Assembly (NCBI GenBank): GCA_944989445.1
Contig: CALYLW010000282.1
Coordinates: 558,001 to 622,000, forward strand
DNA length: 64,000 bases
Direction: 5' to 3'
Origin: Ampullaceana balthica
Taxonomy: Eukaryota > Mollusca > Gastropoda > Lymnaeidae
Part shown: positions 44,854 to 57,748 of the stretch, in pieces
Layout of the letters: every line of letters begins with the position of its first letter
Position numbering within the stretch: position 1 is the stretch's first letter
Notes under the pieces: model-generated
Database searches by the model: none
What the model saw: the letters and a program-made list of their open reading frames with translations, nothing else
What the model was told of the DNA's origin: nothing
Position numbers and translations under genes: made by a program

Positions 44854-45565
44854 GAAAGCCGTAAATTAAAAGCTCAGAAAATAGAGAGACACAGAGAAAA
44901 AAATTATATCTCAATTCCATATTGAACAGCTTCATGCGGACATTCTAAACGAGTTCATTTTGGTGCACTATTTTTTTCTTATACTTTATTTTCAGCGGTG
45001 CGCTTTCTAAAATCTTTTATTGTCAAATTACGGTGCGCACATTTTCGTGTACGCATCTTAGATTGAGCTGTGTAATTTTATATTAATAACATTCATATTT
45101 GGTTTGACCTTGCGGTACAAAGCAGTGGCCTTTTATACGAATACTTTCTTTATATTATAGATGGATTAAAACTATTTAATTACATTCGTCACACGATGAA
45201 TGGAATTTATTTTTAAATTAAGAGTTTTTTAAATGTTGTTTATAATTACTCACAATTTAATTTTAAAATATAATAATTATGTGAGGGAATTGTACGTGTA
45301 AATAATTGGCCCAAATCAAATAAACTTGATCGTAAATTAGAGCACGTATACCTTTTTTTTATAAATTTGTTGCGTGTTCTTTTTTCCTAATGTAGATTTG
45401 ATTTTTAATTTTAATATATATATATCTATCAAATATATATATATCTTATATATATATAGTAGATAAATATTTCTGCAACTTAAAATTTTCTCGCTCATTT
45501 GACTTGCTCAATCCTTTAAATTGACTGAATGATGTACTTATTAAAGTTAAGTTTCAATGATCTTA
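44854..45565. other. AT-rich spacer
   Basis: Contains tatata runs near 45415-45460. No gene recognised. Confidence 0.45.
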
Positions 45566-46077
45566 ACATACATATAAACATACATATAAACATACATATA
45601 ACCAACATATAACATATAACATATATTATACATACATATAACCAACATATAACATATAACATATATTATACATACATATAACCAAACATACATATAACCA
45701 ACATATAACATATAACGTATATTATACATACATATAACCAACATATAACATATATTATACATACATATAACCAACATATAACATATAACATATATTATAC
45801 ATACATATAACCAACATATAACATATATTATATATACATATAACCAACATATAACATATAACATATATTATATATACATATAACCAACATATAACATATA
45901 TTATATATACATATAACCAACATATAACATATAACATATATTATATATACATATAACCAACATATAACATATAACATATATTATATATACATATAACCAA
46001 CATATAACATATAACATATATTATACATACATATAACCAACATATAACATATAACATATATTATACATACATATAAA
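45566..46077. repeat. AT-rich minisatellite, 31-40 bp units
   Basis: Units combine catataaccaacatataaca, tataacatatattata and catacatata in alternating long and short forms. Antisense open frames rich in Tyr, Ile and Cys are artefacts. Confidence 0.95.
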
Positions 46078-46599
46078 AGCCTTTGACCAATACTGTCATT
46101 TTGTTTTTACATGAGCTAAACAAATTTACAATTTAAACTTTGGCTACATGATTTATTAACAGAAGTTTAATTAAACGCAATACAAATGAACCTAAAGTGA
46201 ATTATTTAAGATGTGCTGTGAATTGAATATGTCAGCGTCATTCCTTTGTAGCCGGAATAATAAAAGCCATTTTACAAAAATATTTTTAGTCATTGTTACC
46301 AATAAACCAACCGATGAATGATTATTTTATTTTAAAATTTGGTAAATAATTTGTTTATTTTTCACAAACTAAATCTGATGGAGGGGGGGGGGTGAAATAT
46401 TATTTACAAAATATGATGTGTCATCGGGAAAAGTGATCCCAAACATAATTACTTTCCTTTTTGAAATTATACAATTGGCATTACAGCCTTAATTTTAAAT
46501 CGTAGTATATAGAGACAAATAGGGCCTATATATTTCATAAAAATATATATCACTAGGAATCGCCCCCTGCCCCCCCCCTCGCTACGCCACTGTACATAA
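46078..46599. other. AT-rich spacer with a hAT-like end on the minus strand
   Basis: At about 46566-46594 the minus strand reads cagtggcgtagcgagggggg, a hAT-type terminus. No partner end found. A poly-G tract lies at 46382-46392. Confidence 0.4.
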
Positions 46600-47181
46600 T
46601 CGATATTCGGTTTCAAAAAAACAAAACAAACAACACGCAATTAACAACCCTAAACATGACTAACCCTCGCTAGGGTCGGCGAATCACAGTTTATTTTTAA
46701 GGAATGGTAGTATTAAATTGGAGGCGGGTAGCAACAACCTCAGTGTCCATGTAATCGATAATCGGTTTAAAAAACAACAACACAAAACAACAGCACGCAA
46801 TTAACAACCCTAAATATGACTAATCTTCGCTAGGGTCGGCCAATCACAGTTTATGTTTAAGGGATGGTGGTATTAAATGGGAGGCGGGTAACAACAACCT
46901 CAGTGTGCTTGTCTCCTTGTTGTCCATGTTTACTCGCTATTTTTACTTACTTTGTGCTGCTTTTTGTGTCTGTACTCTCACCCCCCATCCGTTCTTTGCA
47001 CTGTCTATTATGAGCAAGTCTGCCGCGTATGCTACGCCGCGGGTCTCTCCAGAGTTCCTTCCTTTCATTCACTCACAGTCGTTTGCCCAAACCCATCCCA
47101 TTTTGACAACTGTGTCTTTCAGGAAGTCTTCACCCATAACTAAATCATTAGCGGCGTATGCTACGCCGCGGGTTCAGCTAG
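46600..47181 (+). mobile_element. Helitron-like element with duplicated 5' part and terminal hairpin
   Basis: A roughly 150-bp block starting cgata(t/a)tcggtttaaaa is duplicated (46600-46750 and 46752-46905), each with a cgctagggtcgg(c)caatcacag segment. Near the end, the palindrome gcggcgtatgctacgccgc is followed 12 nt later by CTAG at 47178-47181 and a T, the Helitron 3' signature. A second hairpin lies at 47024-47042. Confidence 0.55.
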
Positions 47182-47505
47182 TGTTGGCAATAAGGGGGTA
47201 AAAGAACGGCCATATACAGACTTTAAAAAAAAATGTTTTCGCTGGGGCTTGAACCCAGGACCATCGACGTATGAGGCGGACGTGATAACCAGTACACTAC
47301 GAATCTCACGTTTACTGTGAAGAAACAATGCAAGTGAAACGCAAGTGCATTGTTGCCACCCACTCCCACCCCCATCCATCTCATCCCACCACGCTTGCCA
47401 ACAGTGTTTAGTTGACCCGAGCGAGGGTCATTCGTCCCGCTCGGTTGCACATACTTGCAGCTTGCTTGCCTCGCATGGTCCCATGAAGAGAATTATATAT
47501 ATAGA
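47182..47505 (-). repeat. tRNA-Val-derived sequence within a minus-strand Helitron-like end
   Basis: On the minus strand, 47310-47241 reads CGTAGTGTACTGGTTATCAC, an anticodon loop CTCATAC, and GGGTTCAAGCCC, close to animal tRNA-Val (A box TAGTGTACTGG; B box GGTTCAAGCCC with one mismatch). The anticodon position would read CAT and the anticodon stem is mispaired, so it is a pseudo-tRNA or SINE head. The minus strand from 47505 starts TCTATATATATAATTC, like the Helitron 5' end at 44555. Confidence 0.6.
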
Positions 47506-47859
47506 TAGATTTCCATATTAAAACACCTGTAAAGGCTAACAAAAAGTATCTTTATTATTGGTGTCTACTTAATTACAAGACTTTATTTTAAGCGAACGCC
47601 TTTCAATTAACTTTCATTGACTAAAAACTGTGCGCAAATTTAATTGCAAGATTTTTAAATAAGACTGGGTTAGTTTCTTTAAATTATTTTGGAAACTTCA
47701 TAACATTGAAAACATTTATAATTTAGTTTATTAGCGCTTTGATATAAGCAGCTGTTGCCTTTAATAGAGAAGGTGAGGGGGCGTAGTTCCTGACCTTATA
47801 GTTGCTGTTACAAATATTTCATTACTTTATATAGTAATTGCTTGACCCTCGGACCTTCG
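47506..47859. other. AT-rich spacer
   Basis: Nothing recognised before the LINE fragment begins. Confidence 0.4.
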
Positions 47860-47917
47860 CTAACACCCTGCATCTACACAAGCAATCAAGAACCATCACC
47901 TGGCAATCACCTGGAGA

Positions 47918-48091
47918 CAGGGCCGTCTTAACGCATAGGCCCGTTGGGCATTTGCCCGGTGGCCCACGAGCATAGGGACCCCATGGGAATATGTTTATTT
48001 AGATATATTATGTATATTTATTTTTTATTCCTGCGGGGGGGGGGCATTCTTTCTTTGCCCAGGGGCCCAAACTGGTGTAAAGACGGCTCTG
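47918..48091. mobile_element. 174-bp hAT MITE inserted in the LINE endonuclease
   Basis: Ends cagggccgtcttaacg and, as reverse complement, CAGAGCCGTCTTTACACC. Flanking 8-mers cctggaga (47910-47917) and cctggagg (48092-48099) form a target duplication with one mismatch. LINE coding sequence continues in register on either side (TWQSPG before, LIKNQIDY after). Confidence 0.9.
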
Positions 48092-49552
48092 CCTGGAGGC
48101 TTAATCAAGAACCAAATTGATTACATTCTTGTGCCGAGACATTTCAAATATACAGTAATATCAATAAAGCTCAAACAAGGTCTTTCCCTGGTGCAGATAT
48201 AGGAAGTGACCATAATTTTGTCCTAACTAGACTTAAGCTGAAACTGAAGTTAAATAGAGGAAAAAGAAATCCGCGCATTCGTTTTGATCTGGACAAACTA
48301 AAAGACCCTGAAATTGCGGAGATATTCCAGGCCAAGGTTGGTGGCAAGTTTGCAGCATTGGCCACTATCGATCAAGATGTAGAAGCCTTGGCTAACAACT
48401 TGAAGGAAATTCTAACTTCAACAGCAGAAGAAGCCATAGGTAGGCAGCGAAACAAGAAACAGCATTGGGTCACCAACAAGATTCTTGACTTATGTGATGA
48501 AAGAAGAATGTTAAGGAAAAACAAAAATTCTAATCAGTTTACAGCAGACAAATACAGGTTGATTAATACAAAGATCAGGAAGGAGATGAGGAAGGCCAAA
48601 GAGAATGGATATATAATCAGTGCCGCACTGTGGAAGATAGCATAGCTGCCAATAATACTCTGAAAGCGTATGAGACTTTAAGAAATCTTACTAAAACGCA
48701 CCAGGTGACAGCTTCGATAATTGAAGACAGTAAAGGCCAGCTCCTTACTGATAACATGGCGGTACTAAGACGATGGACAAAATATTGCACCCAACTGTAC
48801 AACTGTAAAATCAATCCAGATAGCAACATACTACAGAAGCAACAGAGCAGAGAGATGACTGATCCACCAGTGCTGTTGAGCGAAGTTGAAGAGGCAGTAT
48901 GGAGCTTAAAAGGGGGGTAAGTCGCCTGGAGTTGACAACATCCCTGCTGAATTGTTGAAACATGGAGGAGCAGAGGTAACGAAAGCCCTAACAAAACTCT
49001 GCCAGAAAATATTAGAAAATAAGATATGGCCCAAAGATTGGACGCAGTCGCTCATCCTACCATTACCTAAGAAAGGCAATGCGAAACAATGCCAGAATTA
49101 TAGAACAATCAGCATTATCAGCCACCCTAGCAAAGTAATGCTAAAAATTATCCTCGGCCGGCTAAAGCCAATATCCGAGGAATTACTGGCAGAAGAACAG
49201 GCAGGTTTCAGACCAGGCAGAAGCACAATCGAGCATATATTCAACTGTCGCTTGGTCATAGAAAAACATCTACAACACAAACGCGAACTCCATTACAACT
49301 TCATAGACTTCAAGAAAGCCTTTGACCGAATATGACACGAGGGACTTTGGCAAGTGATGACAAGTTTCAACATTGAAGAAGGGCTGGTAAAGGTGATCGA
49401 AGAACTCTACAATCAGGCAAGCAGTGCAGTTTTTTTTTAAAGGCTCCGTAGGGGACTTCTTCAAAACGACTATCGGAGTCCGTCAGGGCTTCATTCTCTC
49501 CCCTGTCCTGTGCAATATCTTCATTGAAACAATCATGCAAGAAACTCTCAGT

Positions 49553-52500
49553 GATCACAACACATCCATCTCTATAGGCGGAAGTTGATCACAACACATC
49601 CATCTCTATAGGCGGAAGTTGATCACAACACATACATCTCTATAGGCGGAAGTTGATCACAACACATCCATCTCTATAGGCGGAAGTTGATCACAACACA
49701 TACATCTCTATAGGCGGAAGTTGATCACAACACATCCATCTCTATAGGCGGAAGTTGATCACAACACATACATCTCTATAGGCGGAAGTTGATCACAACA
49801 CATCCATCTCTATAGGCGGAAGTTGATCACAACACATACATCTCTATAGGCGGAAGTTGATCACAACACATCCATCTCTATAGGCGGAAGTTGATCACAA
49901 CACATCCATCTCTATAGGCGGAAGTTGATCACAACACATCCATCTCTATAGGCGGAAGTTGATCACAACACATCCATCTCTATAGGCGGAAGTTGATCAC
50001 AACACATCCATCTCTATAGGCGGAAGTTGATCACAACACATCCATCTCTATAGGCGGAAGTTGATCACAACACATCCATCTCTATAGGCGGAAGTTGATC
50101 ACAACACATCCATCTCTATAGGCGGAAGTTGATCACAACACATCCATCTCTATAGGCGGAAGTTGATCACAACACATCCATCTCTATAGGCGGAAGTTGA
50201 TCACAACACATCCATCTCTATAGGCGGAAGTTGATCACAACACATCCATCTCTATAGGCGGAAGTTGATCACAACACATCCATCTCTATAGGCGGAAGTT
50301 GATCACAACACATCCATCTCTATAGGCGGAAGTTGATCACAACACATCCATCTCTATAGGCGGAAGTTGATCACAACACATCCATCTCTATAGGCGGAAG
50401 TTGATCACAACACATCCATCTCTATAGGCGGAAGTTGATCACAACACATCCATCTCTATAGGCGGAAGTTGATCACAACACATCCATCTCTATAGGCGGA
50501 AGTTGATCACAACACATCCATCTCTATAGGCGGAAGTTGATCACAACACATCCATCTCTATAGGCGGAAGTTGATCACAACACATCCATCTCTATAGGCG
50601 GAAGTTGATCACAACACATCCATCTCTATAGGCGGAAGTTGATCACAACACATCCATCTCTATAGGCGGAAGTTGATCACAACACATCCATCTCTATAGG
50701 CGGAAGTTGATCACAACACATCCATCTCTATAGGCGGAAGTTGATCACAACACATCCATCTCTATAGGCGGAAGTTGATCACAACACATCCATCTCTATA
50801 GGCGGAAGTTGATCACAACACATCCATCTCTATAGGCGGAAGTTGATCACAACACATCCATCTCTATAGGCGGAAGTTGATCACAACACATCCATCTCTA
50901 TAGGCGGAAGTTGATCACAACACATCCATCTCTATAGGCGGAAGTTGATCACAACACATCCATCTCTATAGGCGGAAGTTGATCACAACACATCCATCTC
51001 TATAGGCGGAAGTTGATCACAACACATCCATCTCTATAGGCGGAAGTTGATCACAACACATCCATCTCTATAGGCGGAAGTTGATCACAACACATCCATC
51101 TCTATAGGCGGAAGTTGATCACAACACATCCATCTCTATAGGCGGAAGTTGATCACAACACATCCATCTCTATAGGCGGAAGTTGATCACAACACATCCA
51201 TCTCTATAGGCGGAAGTTGATCACAACACATCCATCTCTATAGGCGGAAGTTGATCACAACACATCCATCTCTATAGGCGGAAGTTGATCACAACACATC
51301 CATCTCTATAGGCGGAAGTTGATCACAACACATCCATCTCTATAGGCGGAAGTTGATCACAACACATCCATCTCTATAGGCGGAAGTTGATCACAACACA
51401 TCCATCTCTATAGGCGGAAGTTGATCACAACACATCCATCTCTATAGGCGGAAGTTGATCACAACACATCCATCTCTATAGGCGGAAGTTGATCACAACA
51501 CATCCATCTCTATAGGCGGAAGTTGATCACAACACATCCATCTCTATAGGCGGAAGTTGATCACAACACATCCATCTCTATAGGCGGAAGTTGATCACAA
51601 CACATCCATCTCTATAGGCGGAAGTTGATCACAACACATCCATCTCTATAGGCGGAAGTTGATCACAACACATCCATCTCTATAGGCGGAAGTTGATCAC
51701 AACACATCCATCTCTATAGGCGGAAGTTGATCACAACACATCCATCTCTATAGGCGGAAGTTGATCACAACACATCCATCTCTATAGGCGGAAGTTGATC
51801 ACAACACATCCATCTCTATAGGCGGAAGTTGATCACAACACATCCATCTCTATAGGCGGAAGTTGATCACAACACATCCATCTCTATAGGCGGAAGTTGA
51901 TCACAACACATCCATCTCTATAGGCGGAAGTTGATCACAACACATCCATCTCTATAGGCGGAAGTTGATCACAACACATCCATCTCTATAGGCGGAAGTT
52001 GATCACAACACATCCATCTCTATAGGCGGAAGTTGATCACAACACATCCATCTCTATAGGCGGAAGTTGATCACAACACATCCATCTCTATAGGCGGAAG
52101 TTGATCACAACACATCCATCTCTATAGGCGGAAGTTGATCACAACACATCCATCTCTATAGGCGGAAGTTGATCACAACACATCCATCTCTATAGGCGGA
52201 AGTTGATCACAACACATCCATCTCTATAGGCGGAAGTTGATCACAACACATCCATCTCTATAGGCGGAAGTTGATCACAACACATCCATCTCTATAGGCG
52301 GAAGTTGATCACAACACATCCATCTCTATAGGCGGAAGTTGATCACAACACATCCATCTCTATAGGCGGAAGTTGATCACAACACATCCATCTCTATAGG
52401 CGGAAGTTGATCACAACACATCCATCTCTATAGGCGGAAGTTGATCACAACACATCCATCTCTATAGGCGGAAGTTGATCACAACACATCCATCTCTATA

Positions 52501-53562
52501 GGCGGAAGTTGATCACAACACATCCATCTCTATAGGCGGAAGTTGATCACAACACATCCATCTCTATAGGCGGAAGTTGATCACAACACATCCATCTCTA
52601 TAGGCGGAAGTTGATCACAACACATCCATCTCTATAGGCGGAAGTTGATCACAACACATCCATCTCTATAGGCGGAAGTTGATCACAACACATCCATCTC
52701 TATAGGCGGAAGTTGATCACAACACATCCATCTCTATAGGCGGAAGTTGATCACAACACATCCATCTCTATAGGCGGAAGTTGATCACAACACATCCATC
52801 TCTATAGGCGGAAGTTGATCACAACACATCCATCTCTATAGGCGGAAGTTGATCACAACACATCCATCTCTATAGGCGGAAGTTGATCACAACACATACA
52901 TCTCTATAGGCGGAAGTTGATCACAACACATCCATCTCTATAGGCGGAAGTTGATCACAACACATACATCTCTATAGGCGGAAGTTGATCACAACACATC
53001 CATCTCTATAGGCGGAAGTTGATCACAACACATACATCTCTATAGGCGGAAGTTGATCACAACACATCCATCTCTATAGGCGGAAGTTGATCACAACACA
53101 TCCATCTCTATAGGCGGAAGTTGATCACAACACATACATCTCTATAGGCGGAAGTTGATCACAACACATCCATCTCTATAGGCGGAAGTTGATCACAACA
53201 CATCCATCTCTATAGGCGGAAGTTGATCACAACACATCCATCTCTATAGGCGGAAGTTGATCACAACACATCCATCTCTATAGGCGGAAGTTGATCACAA
53301 CACATCCATCTCTATAGGCGGAAGTTGATCACAACACATCCATCTCTATAGGCGGAAGTTGATCACAACACATCCATCTCTATAGGCGGAAGTTGATCAC
53401 AACACATCCATCTCTATAGGCGGAAGTTGATCACAACACATCCATCTCTATAGGCGGAAGTTGATCACAACACATCCATCTCTATAGGCGGAAGTTGATC
53501 ACAACACATACATCTCTATAGGCGGAAGTTGATCACAACACATCCATCTCTATAGGCGGAAG
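49553..53562. repeat. Minisatellite, 34-bp unit, 118 copies, inside a reverse-transcriptase region
   Basis: Unit core is gatcacaacacatccatctc plus tataggcggaagtt. The first unit starts at 49553 and the last (32 bp) at 53531, exactly 117 x 34 apart. The unit is LINE coding sequence (DHNTSISIGG) lying between the RQG and FADD blocks. A c/a variant (catccatc/catacatc) marks units near both ends; the middle is homogeneous. Confidence 0.98.
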
Positions 53563-54290
53563 ACCCTTATGCTACCTAAGATTTGCTGATGACATAGATC
53601 TTTTGGCTGGGAGCAGTAAAGAACTACAGGAGCTCACTGACAAACTAGCAGAAAGATCAGGTGCATATGGGATGGACATTAGCTCCGAGAAAAGCAAGAT
53701 ATTGTGAAGCTGAAATTCGAGCTAGAATTGGGTCGGCAATGGCCGCAATGACGAATTTGACCAAAATATGGAACAGCAAAAACATTAGCCTGCCAACAAA
53801 GCTCAGGCTTTACCGAGCTCTTGTTAAAACCATTGTCCTTTACGGATGTGAGACCTGGACACTAATGGCAGCCAATGAAAGCAATCTGCAGGCATTTGAA
53901 AACAAATGCATGTGGAAAATTCTCCAGATCTCCCATTTAGAACATAAGACCAATGAATATGTCTGGGATAGAATAAACTCTATTGCAGGCCATCAAGAAA
54001 CCATCATAACAACAATTAAGAGACGCAAGATGGCATGGTTCGGTCATGTACTGCGACATGATACCCTGACAAAAATTATCCTTCAAGGCACTGTAGAAGG
54101 AGGCCGGCGAAGAGGTCGACAACGTAAAAGCTGGCTGGATAACATAAAGGAATGGACAGGGATGAAATTGCATGAATTATTGGCCGCCGCTCAAAATAGG
54201 CATATGTGGAGATCGTTATCTGTTGATGTGTCCATGCGTTCCCCCCAACGACCGCTATGGTCACGGGAATGATGAGGATGATGATACATG

Positions 54291-54613
54291 AGTTAGATAA
54301 TAATAATGATAATACTTAATAAATGATATGGTAGAATCATTATTAGAAAGAGCCAAATTCTTTGGTATTGTCTAAATATTGTACTTATTTTTTTTTCATC
54401 GACTTTCAGACGGCCCATCGACTTTCAGAAGGCCCATTCTTTTGAAGAACGTTAAAGAACTAGCCTCAAAACCTGGCCGTGACACCAGGTGGGAAAGTCA
54501 TTGATGTATAAAATCGGTCCAATATTTGATGCATGGCTTAGCATATACAAGAGAATAAAGATATAGAAAGTTCAATAAGAGATAAATCACTTGGACTACA
54601 TACGTAACTACAA
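54291..54613. other. Spacer between the two LINE relics
   Basis: Starts with (ataat)n tail-like sequence of the first LINE. Nothing else recognised. Confidence 0.5.
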
Positions 54614-56790
54614 CTATTCAAATTTCGTATTGTTGTGTCGTGGTATGGCATAATATGTTGTTGTTCGTCCGTCGTGATCGACGATGACCACTCTCATCAT
54701 ATTTGCTGGGCCGCCACATGTGTTCTCTGGTGGCTTATTAACCCTATTTTTGCACGAAAGAGGCGTCCGCATGTCGGACAAGAGATAGAAGCGTTTCCCT
54801 TCAGGGGGGTTTTGGTTTCGTTCCTTTCTGGCCTGGCGTTTTAACTTGGCAGCCTGTTGTCTATTAGCTTCACAGACAGCTGCGCCATTCCATATCGTAG
54901 AGCGCCAGTGGGCTCGGTTACTGGCTGCTGCTTCCCAGGAGTCAAGTCCGATGTCGAAGGCCTTCAGAGCAGTTTTAAGTGTGTCCTTGTAGCGCTTACG
55001 TGGACCTCCGCGTGCTCTATGCCCTTCGGTAAGTTCACCATAGAAGAGCCTCTTGGGTAGACGATGGTCGGGCATGCGCACTAGATGCCCCGCCCAGCGT
55101 AGTTGGCTTTGCATGAGGATAGTGTGGATGCTGGGGAGTCCTGACCTGGCTAATATTTCGGTGTCTGGAACTTTTTCCTGCCATTTTATATTGAGTATTT
55201 TTCTAAGGCTTTTGGTGTGGAAGTGGTTCAGCAACCTCGCATGGCGTTGGTATACAATCCAAGTTTCACATGCATATAATAAGGTGGGGAGCACTACAGC
55301 TCTGTAAACTTTTAGCTTTGTTTGGGTGCTGATTCCCCTTCTGTTCCAGACACTGTCATGCAATCTACCGAATGCTGTGCTGGCCTTTGAGATTCTTGAG
55401 TTCACCTCGTCATCAATATTGGCCTTCTGGGACAGTGTGCTGCCAAGGTAAGTAAAGCGGCTCACTGTGATGATTTTGTTGCCGTTGATGAATATGTTAG
55501 GCTCAGTATAGGATTTGCCCGGGGCCGGCTGGTATAACACTTCTGTCTTTTTTGTGCTGATGGTGAGCCCAAAGTTAGAGCACGCACTGGAAAATTTATC
55601 AGCACTTAGTTGCAGTTGTGCTTCAGAGCCCGCGTTAAGGGCACAATCATCAGCAAAAAGAAGTTCCAGGATGCTGTCTGATTTGACCTTTGTCTTAGCT
55701 TTAAGCCTCCTGAGGTTGAACAGACGACCATCAGTGCGATACCTGAAGTCCATGCCTACATTTCTATTCCTGAAGGCCTCTGTAAGCATGGCTGAGAACA
55801 TGAGGCTGAACAATGTTGGGGCCAGGACACAGCCTTGCTTAACGCCATTTGTGACAGGGAATGGTTTAGAGACCTCTCCGTTGTCCTGGACTCGAGCCTG
55901 CATGCCATCATGAAATTGCCTTACAATGGCTATATACTTATTTGGACACCCATACTTGGCCATAATCCTCCATAGGCCCTCTCTGCAGACTGTGTCAAAG
56001 GCTTTCGTAAGGTCTATGTAAATGGAAAATAGGTCCATATTCTGCTCTTGACACTTTTCCTGCAATTGCCTGGCTGCAAAAATCATGTCAATGGTCCCAC
56101 GTTCTTTCCGGAAACCACATTGGCTTTCTGGTAAAAGACCCTGATCCAGATGTGCATTTAGGCGATTTAGGAGAATTCTGGCGAGTATTTTTTCCTGCAA
56201 TTGATAGCAGTGAAATTCCTCGGTGATTATCGCAGGCTTGGCGGTTCCCTTTTCGCTTGTACAGGTGGACTATAGAGGCATCTTTAAAATCCTGGGGGAC
56301 AGCCTCTTGCTGCCACATCATTAGGAAGATTTCATGCAGCTTTTCTAGTAGAACAATGTATATTTGTATATTTCTGCTGGAATTGAGTCTACTCCAGGAG
56401 CCTTTCCACATGACATAAGATGTACAGCTCTTTGCGTCTCAAGAAGTGTAGGCGGGTCATCCATTGCCAGGTTAATTGGTACTTGAGGGAGGCGACTGAT
56501 AGCATCTTCATTAATACTTGAGTTGCCGTTGCTGTTTAGGACAGCATGAAAGTGTTCAGCCCAGCGCTCCAGAATCTTCTCCCCGTCAGTAATTAGATAT
56601 GTCCCGTCAGCACTGAGAAGCGGGGAAGAATTAGACGTTGTGGGTCCGTACACTTCCTTAATGGCGTTGTAAAAATTCTTCATATCATGCCTGTCTGCAT
56701 ATTGTTGAATCTCATCAGCTTTCTTGGTCCCCGCCAGCTGCGGTAGTCTGACTAGGGAAGATTTGAGCAGGCAATGTTTAGGGCACCTTT
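54614..56790 (-). pseudogene. Second LINE (RTE-like) RT relic with two frameshifts
   Basis: Minus strand, reading from about 56790. The first part (to about 56365) has KAPGVDSIPAEIYK. A shifted part has PQDFKDASIVHLYKRKGNR and ISLLSIAGK. A second shift in an A-run near 56190 opens a 528-codon frame (56200-54614) with CGFRKERGTIDMIFAARQLQ, YIDLTKAFDTV, GVKQGCVLAPTLFSLMFSAM, the catalytic LLFADDCAL, the thumb-region FTYLGSTLSQ, YACETW and RWAGHLVRMPD. Different from the LINE to its left and less decayed. It lacks the endonuclease in this window. Confidence 0.9.
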
Positions 56791-57012
56791 TCTAGCCCCT
56801 TCCTCATGCCATGGAGGTGAGCAGTGCATTCCTAAAGAGGGCTGCTCAGTCGCTCAGGGGGCTGCCGGACACCGCTGCTGCTCAGTGTCAGTGGCATAAG
56901 ATATTAGCTCATGTCAATCTCATGAGTAAACTCATGCAGGGCAACAATTATGACATTCCATTGGCAATAAAACTTTTGAGAAGTTCCAATATAATCTGAG
57001 GTCAGACAATCA
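56791..57012. other. Short unique spacer
   Basis: A short open frame (56811-56999) has no recognisable similarity. Confidence 0.35.
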
Positions 57013-57014
57013 CC

Positions 57015-57567
57015 TTAATGCCATCCTTGTTGATGGTGGCTAATGCCATCCTTGTTGATGGTGGCTAATGCCATCCTTGTTGATGGTGGCTAATGCCATC
57101 CTTGTTGATGGTGGCTAATGCCATCCTTGTTGATGGTGGCTAATGCCATCCTTGTTGATGGTGGCTAATGCCATCCTTGTTGATGGTGGCTAATGCCATC
57201 CTTGTTGATGGTGGCTAATGCCATCCTTGATGATGGTGGCTAATGCCATCCTTGTTGATGGTGGCTAATTCCATCGTTGTTGATGGTGGCTAATGCCATC
57301 CTTGTTGATGGTGGCTAATGCCATCCTTGTTGATGGTGGCTAATTCCATCGTTGTTGATGGTGGCTAATTCCATCGTTGTTGATGGTGGCTAATGCCATC
57401 CTTGTTGATGGTGGCTAATGCCATCCTTGTTGATGGTGGCTAATGCCATCCTTGTTGATGGTGGCTAATGCCATCCTTGTTGATGGTGGCTAATGCCATC
57501 CTTGTTGATGGTGGCTAATGCCATCCTTGTTGATGGTGGCTAATGCCATCCTTGTTGATGGTGGCAA
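57015..57567. repeat. Minisatellite, 25-bp unit, about 22 copies
   Basis: Unit core is taatgccatccttgttgatg plus gtggc. Three variant units (attccatcg) are interspersed. Confidence 0.97.
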
Positions 57568-57682
57568 CAAACATTTTCCGTCAATACATTGACATCGAGT
57601 TAGTCGGAGAAAAGGGTCAAGTCAGGTCAAGGCCACAAAGTATGCACAGGAAAGATATTAATGTGAATCTTTTACCACCTTT

Positions 57683-57748
57683 AGGATATAAATAGGATAT
57701 AAATAGGATATAAATAGGATATAAATAGGATATAAATAGGATATAAAC
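57683..57748. repeat. Tandem repeat, 11-bp unit, 6 copies
   Basis: Unit aggatataaat. Confidence 0.95.

Larger units (their letters stand above)
47860..54290 (+). pseudogene. LINE (RTE-like) relic, split by a MITE and a 4-kb minisatellite
   Basis: 5'-truncated non-LTR retrotransposon. The endonuclease C-terminus has KNQIDYILVPRHF and, after a frameshift, GADIGSDHNFV (the SDH motif). RT blocks follow: KSPGVDNIPAELLKHGGAEV-like at 48915-48975, RTISIISHPSKVMLKIILGR, EEQAGFRPGRSTIEHIF, DFKKAFDRI and GVRQGFILSPVL. Then comes the 34-bp array, then the catalytic FADDIDLL just after it (about 53582). A small deletion and stop near 53705 precede a C-terminal region with YGCETWTLMA, IKRRKMAWFGHVLRHD and GGRRRGRQRKSWLDNIKEW. 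Multiple stops and shifts show it is dead. Confidence 0.9.

Noticed and set aside
47241..47310. Functional tRNA gene
   Set aside because: The acceptor stem does not pair and the anticodon stem is mismatched.
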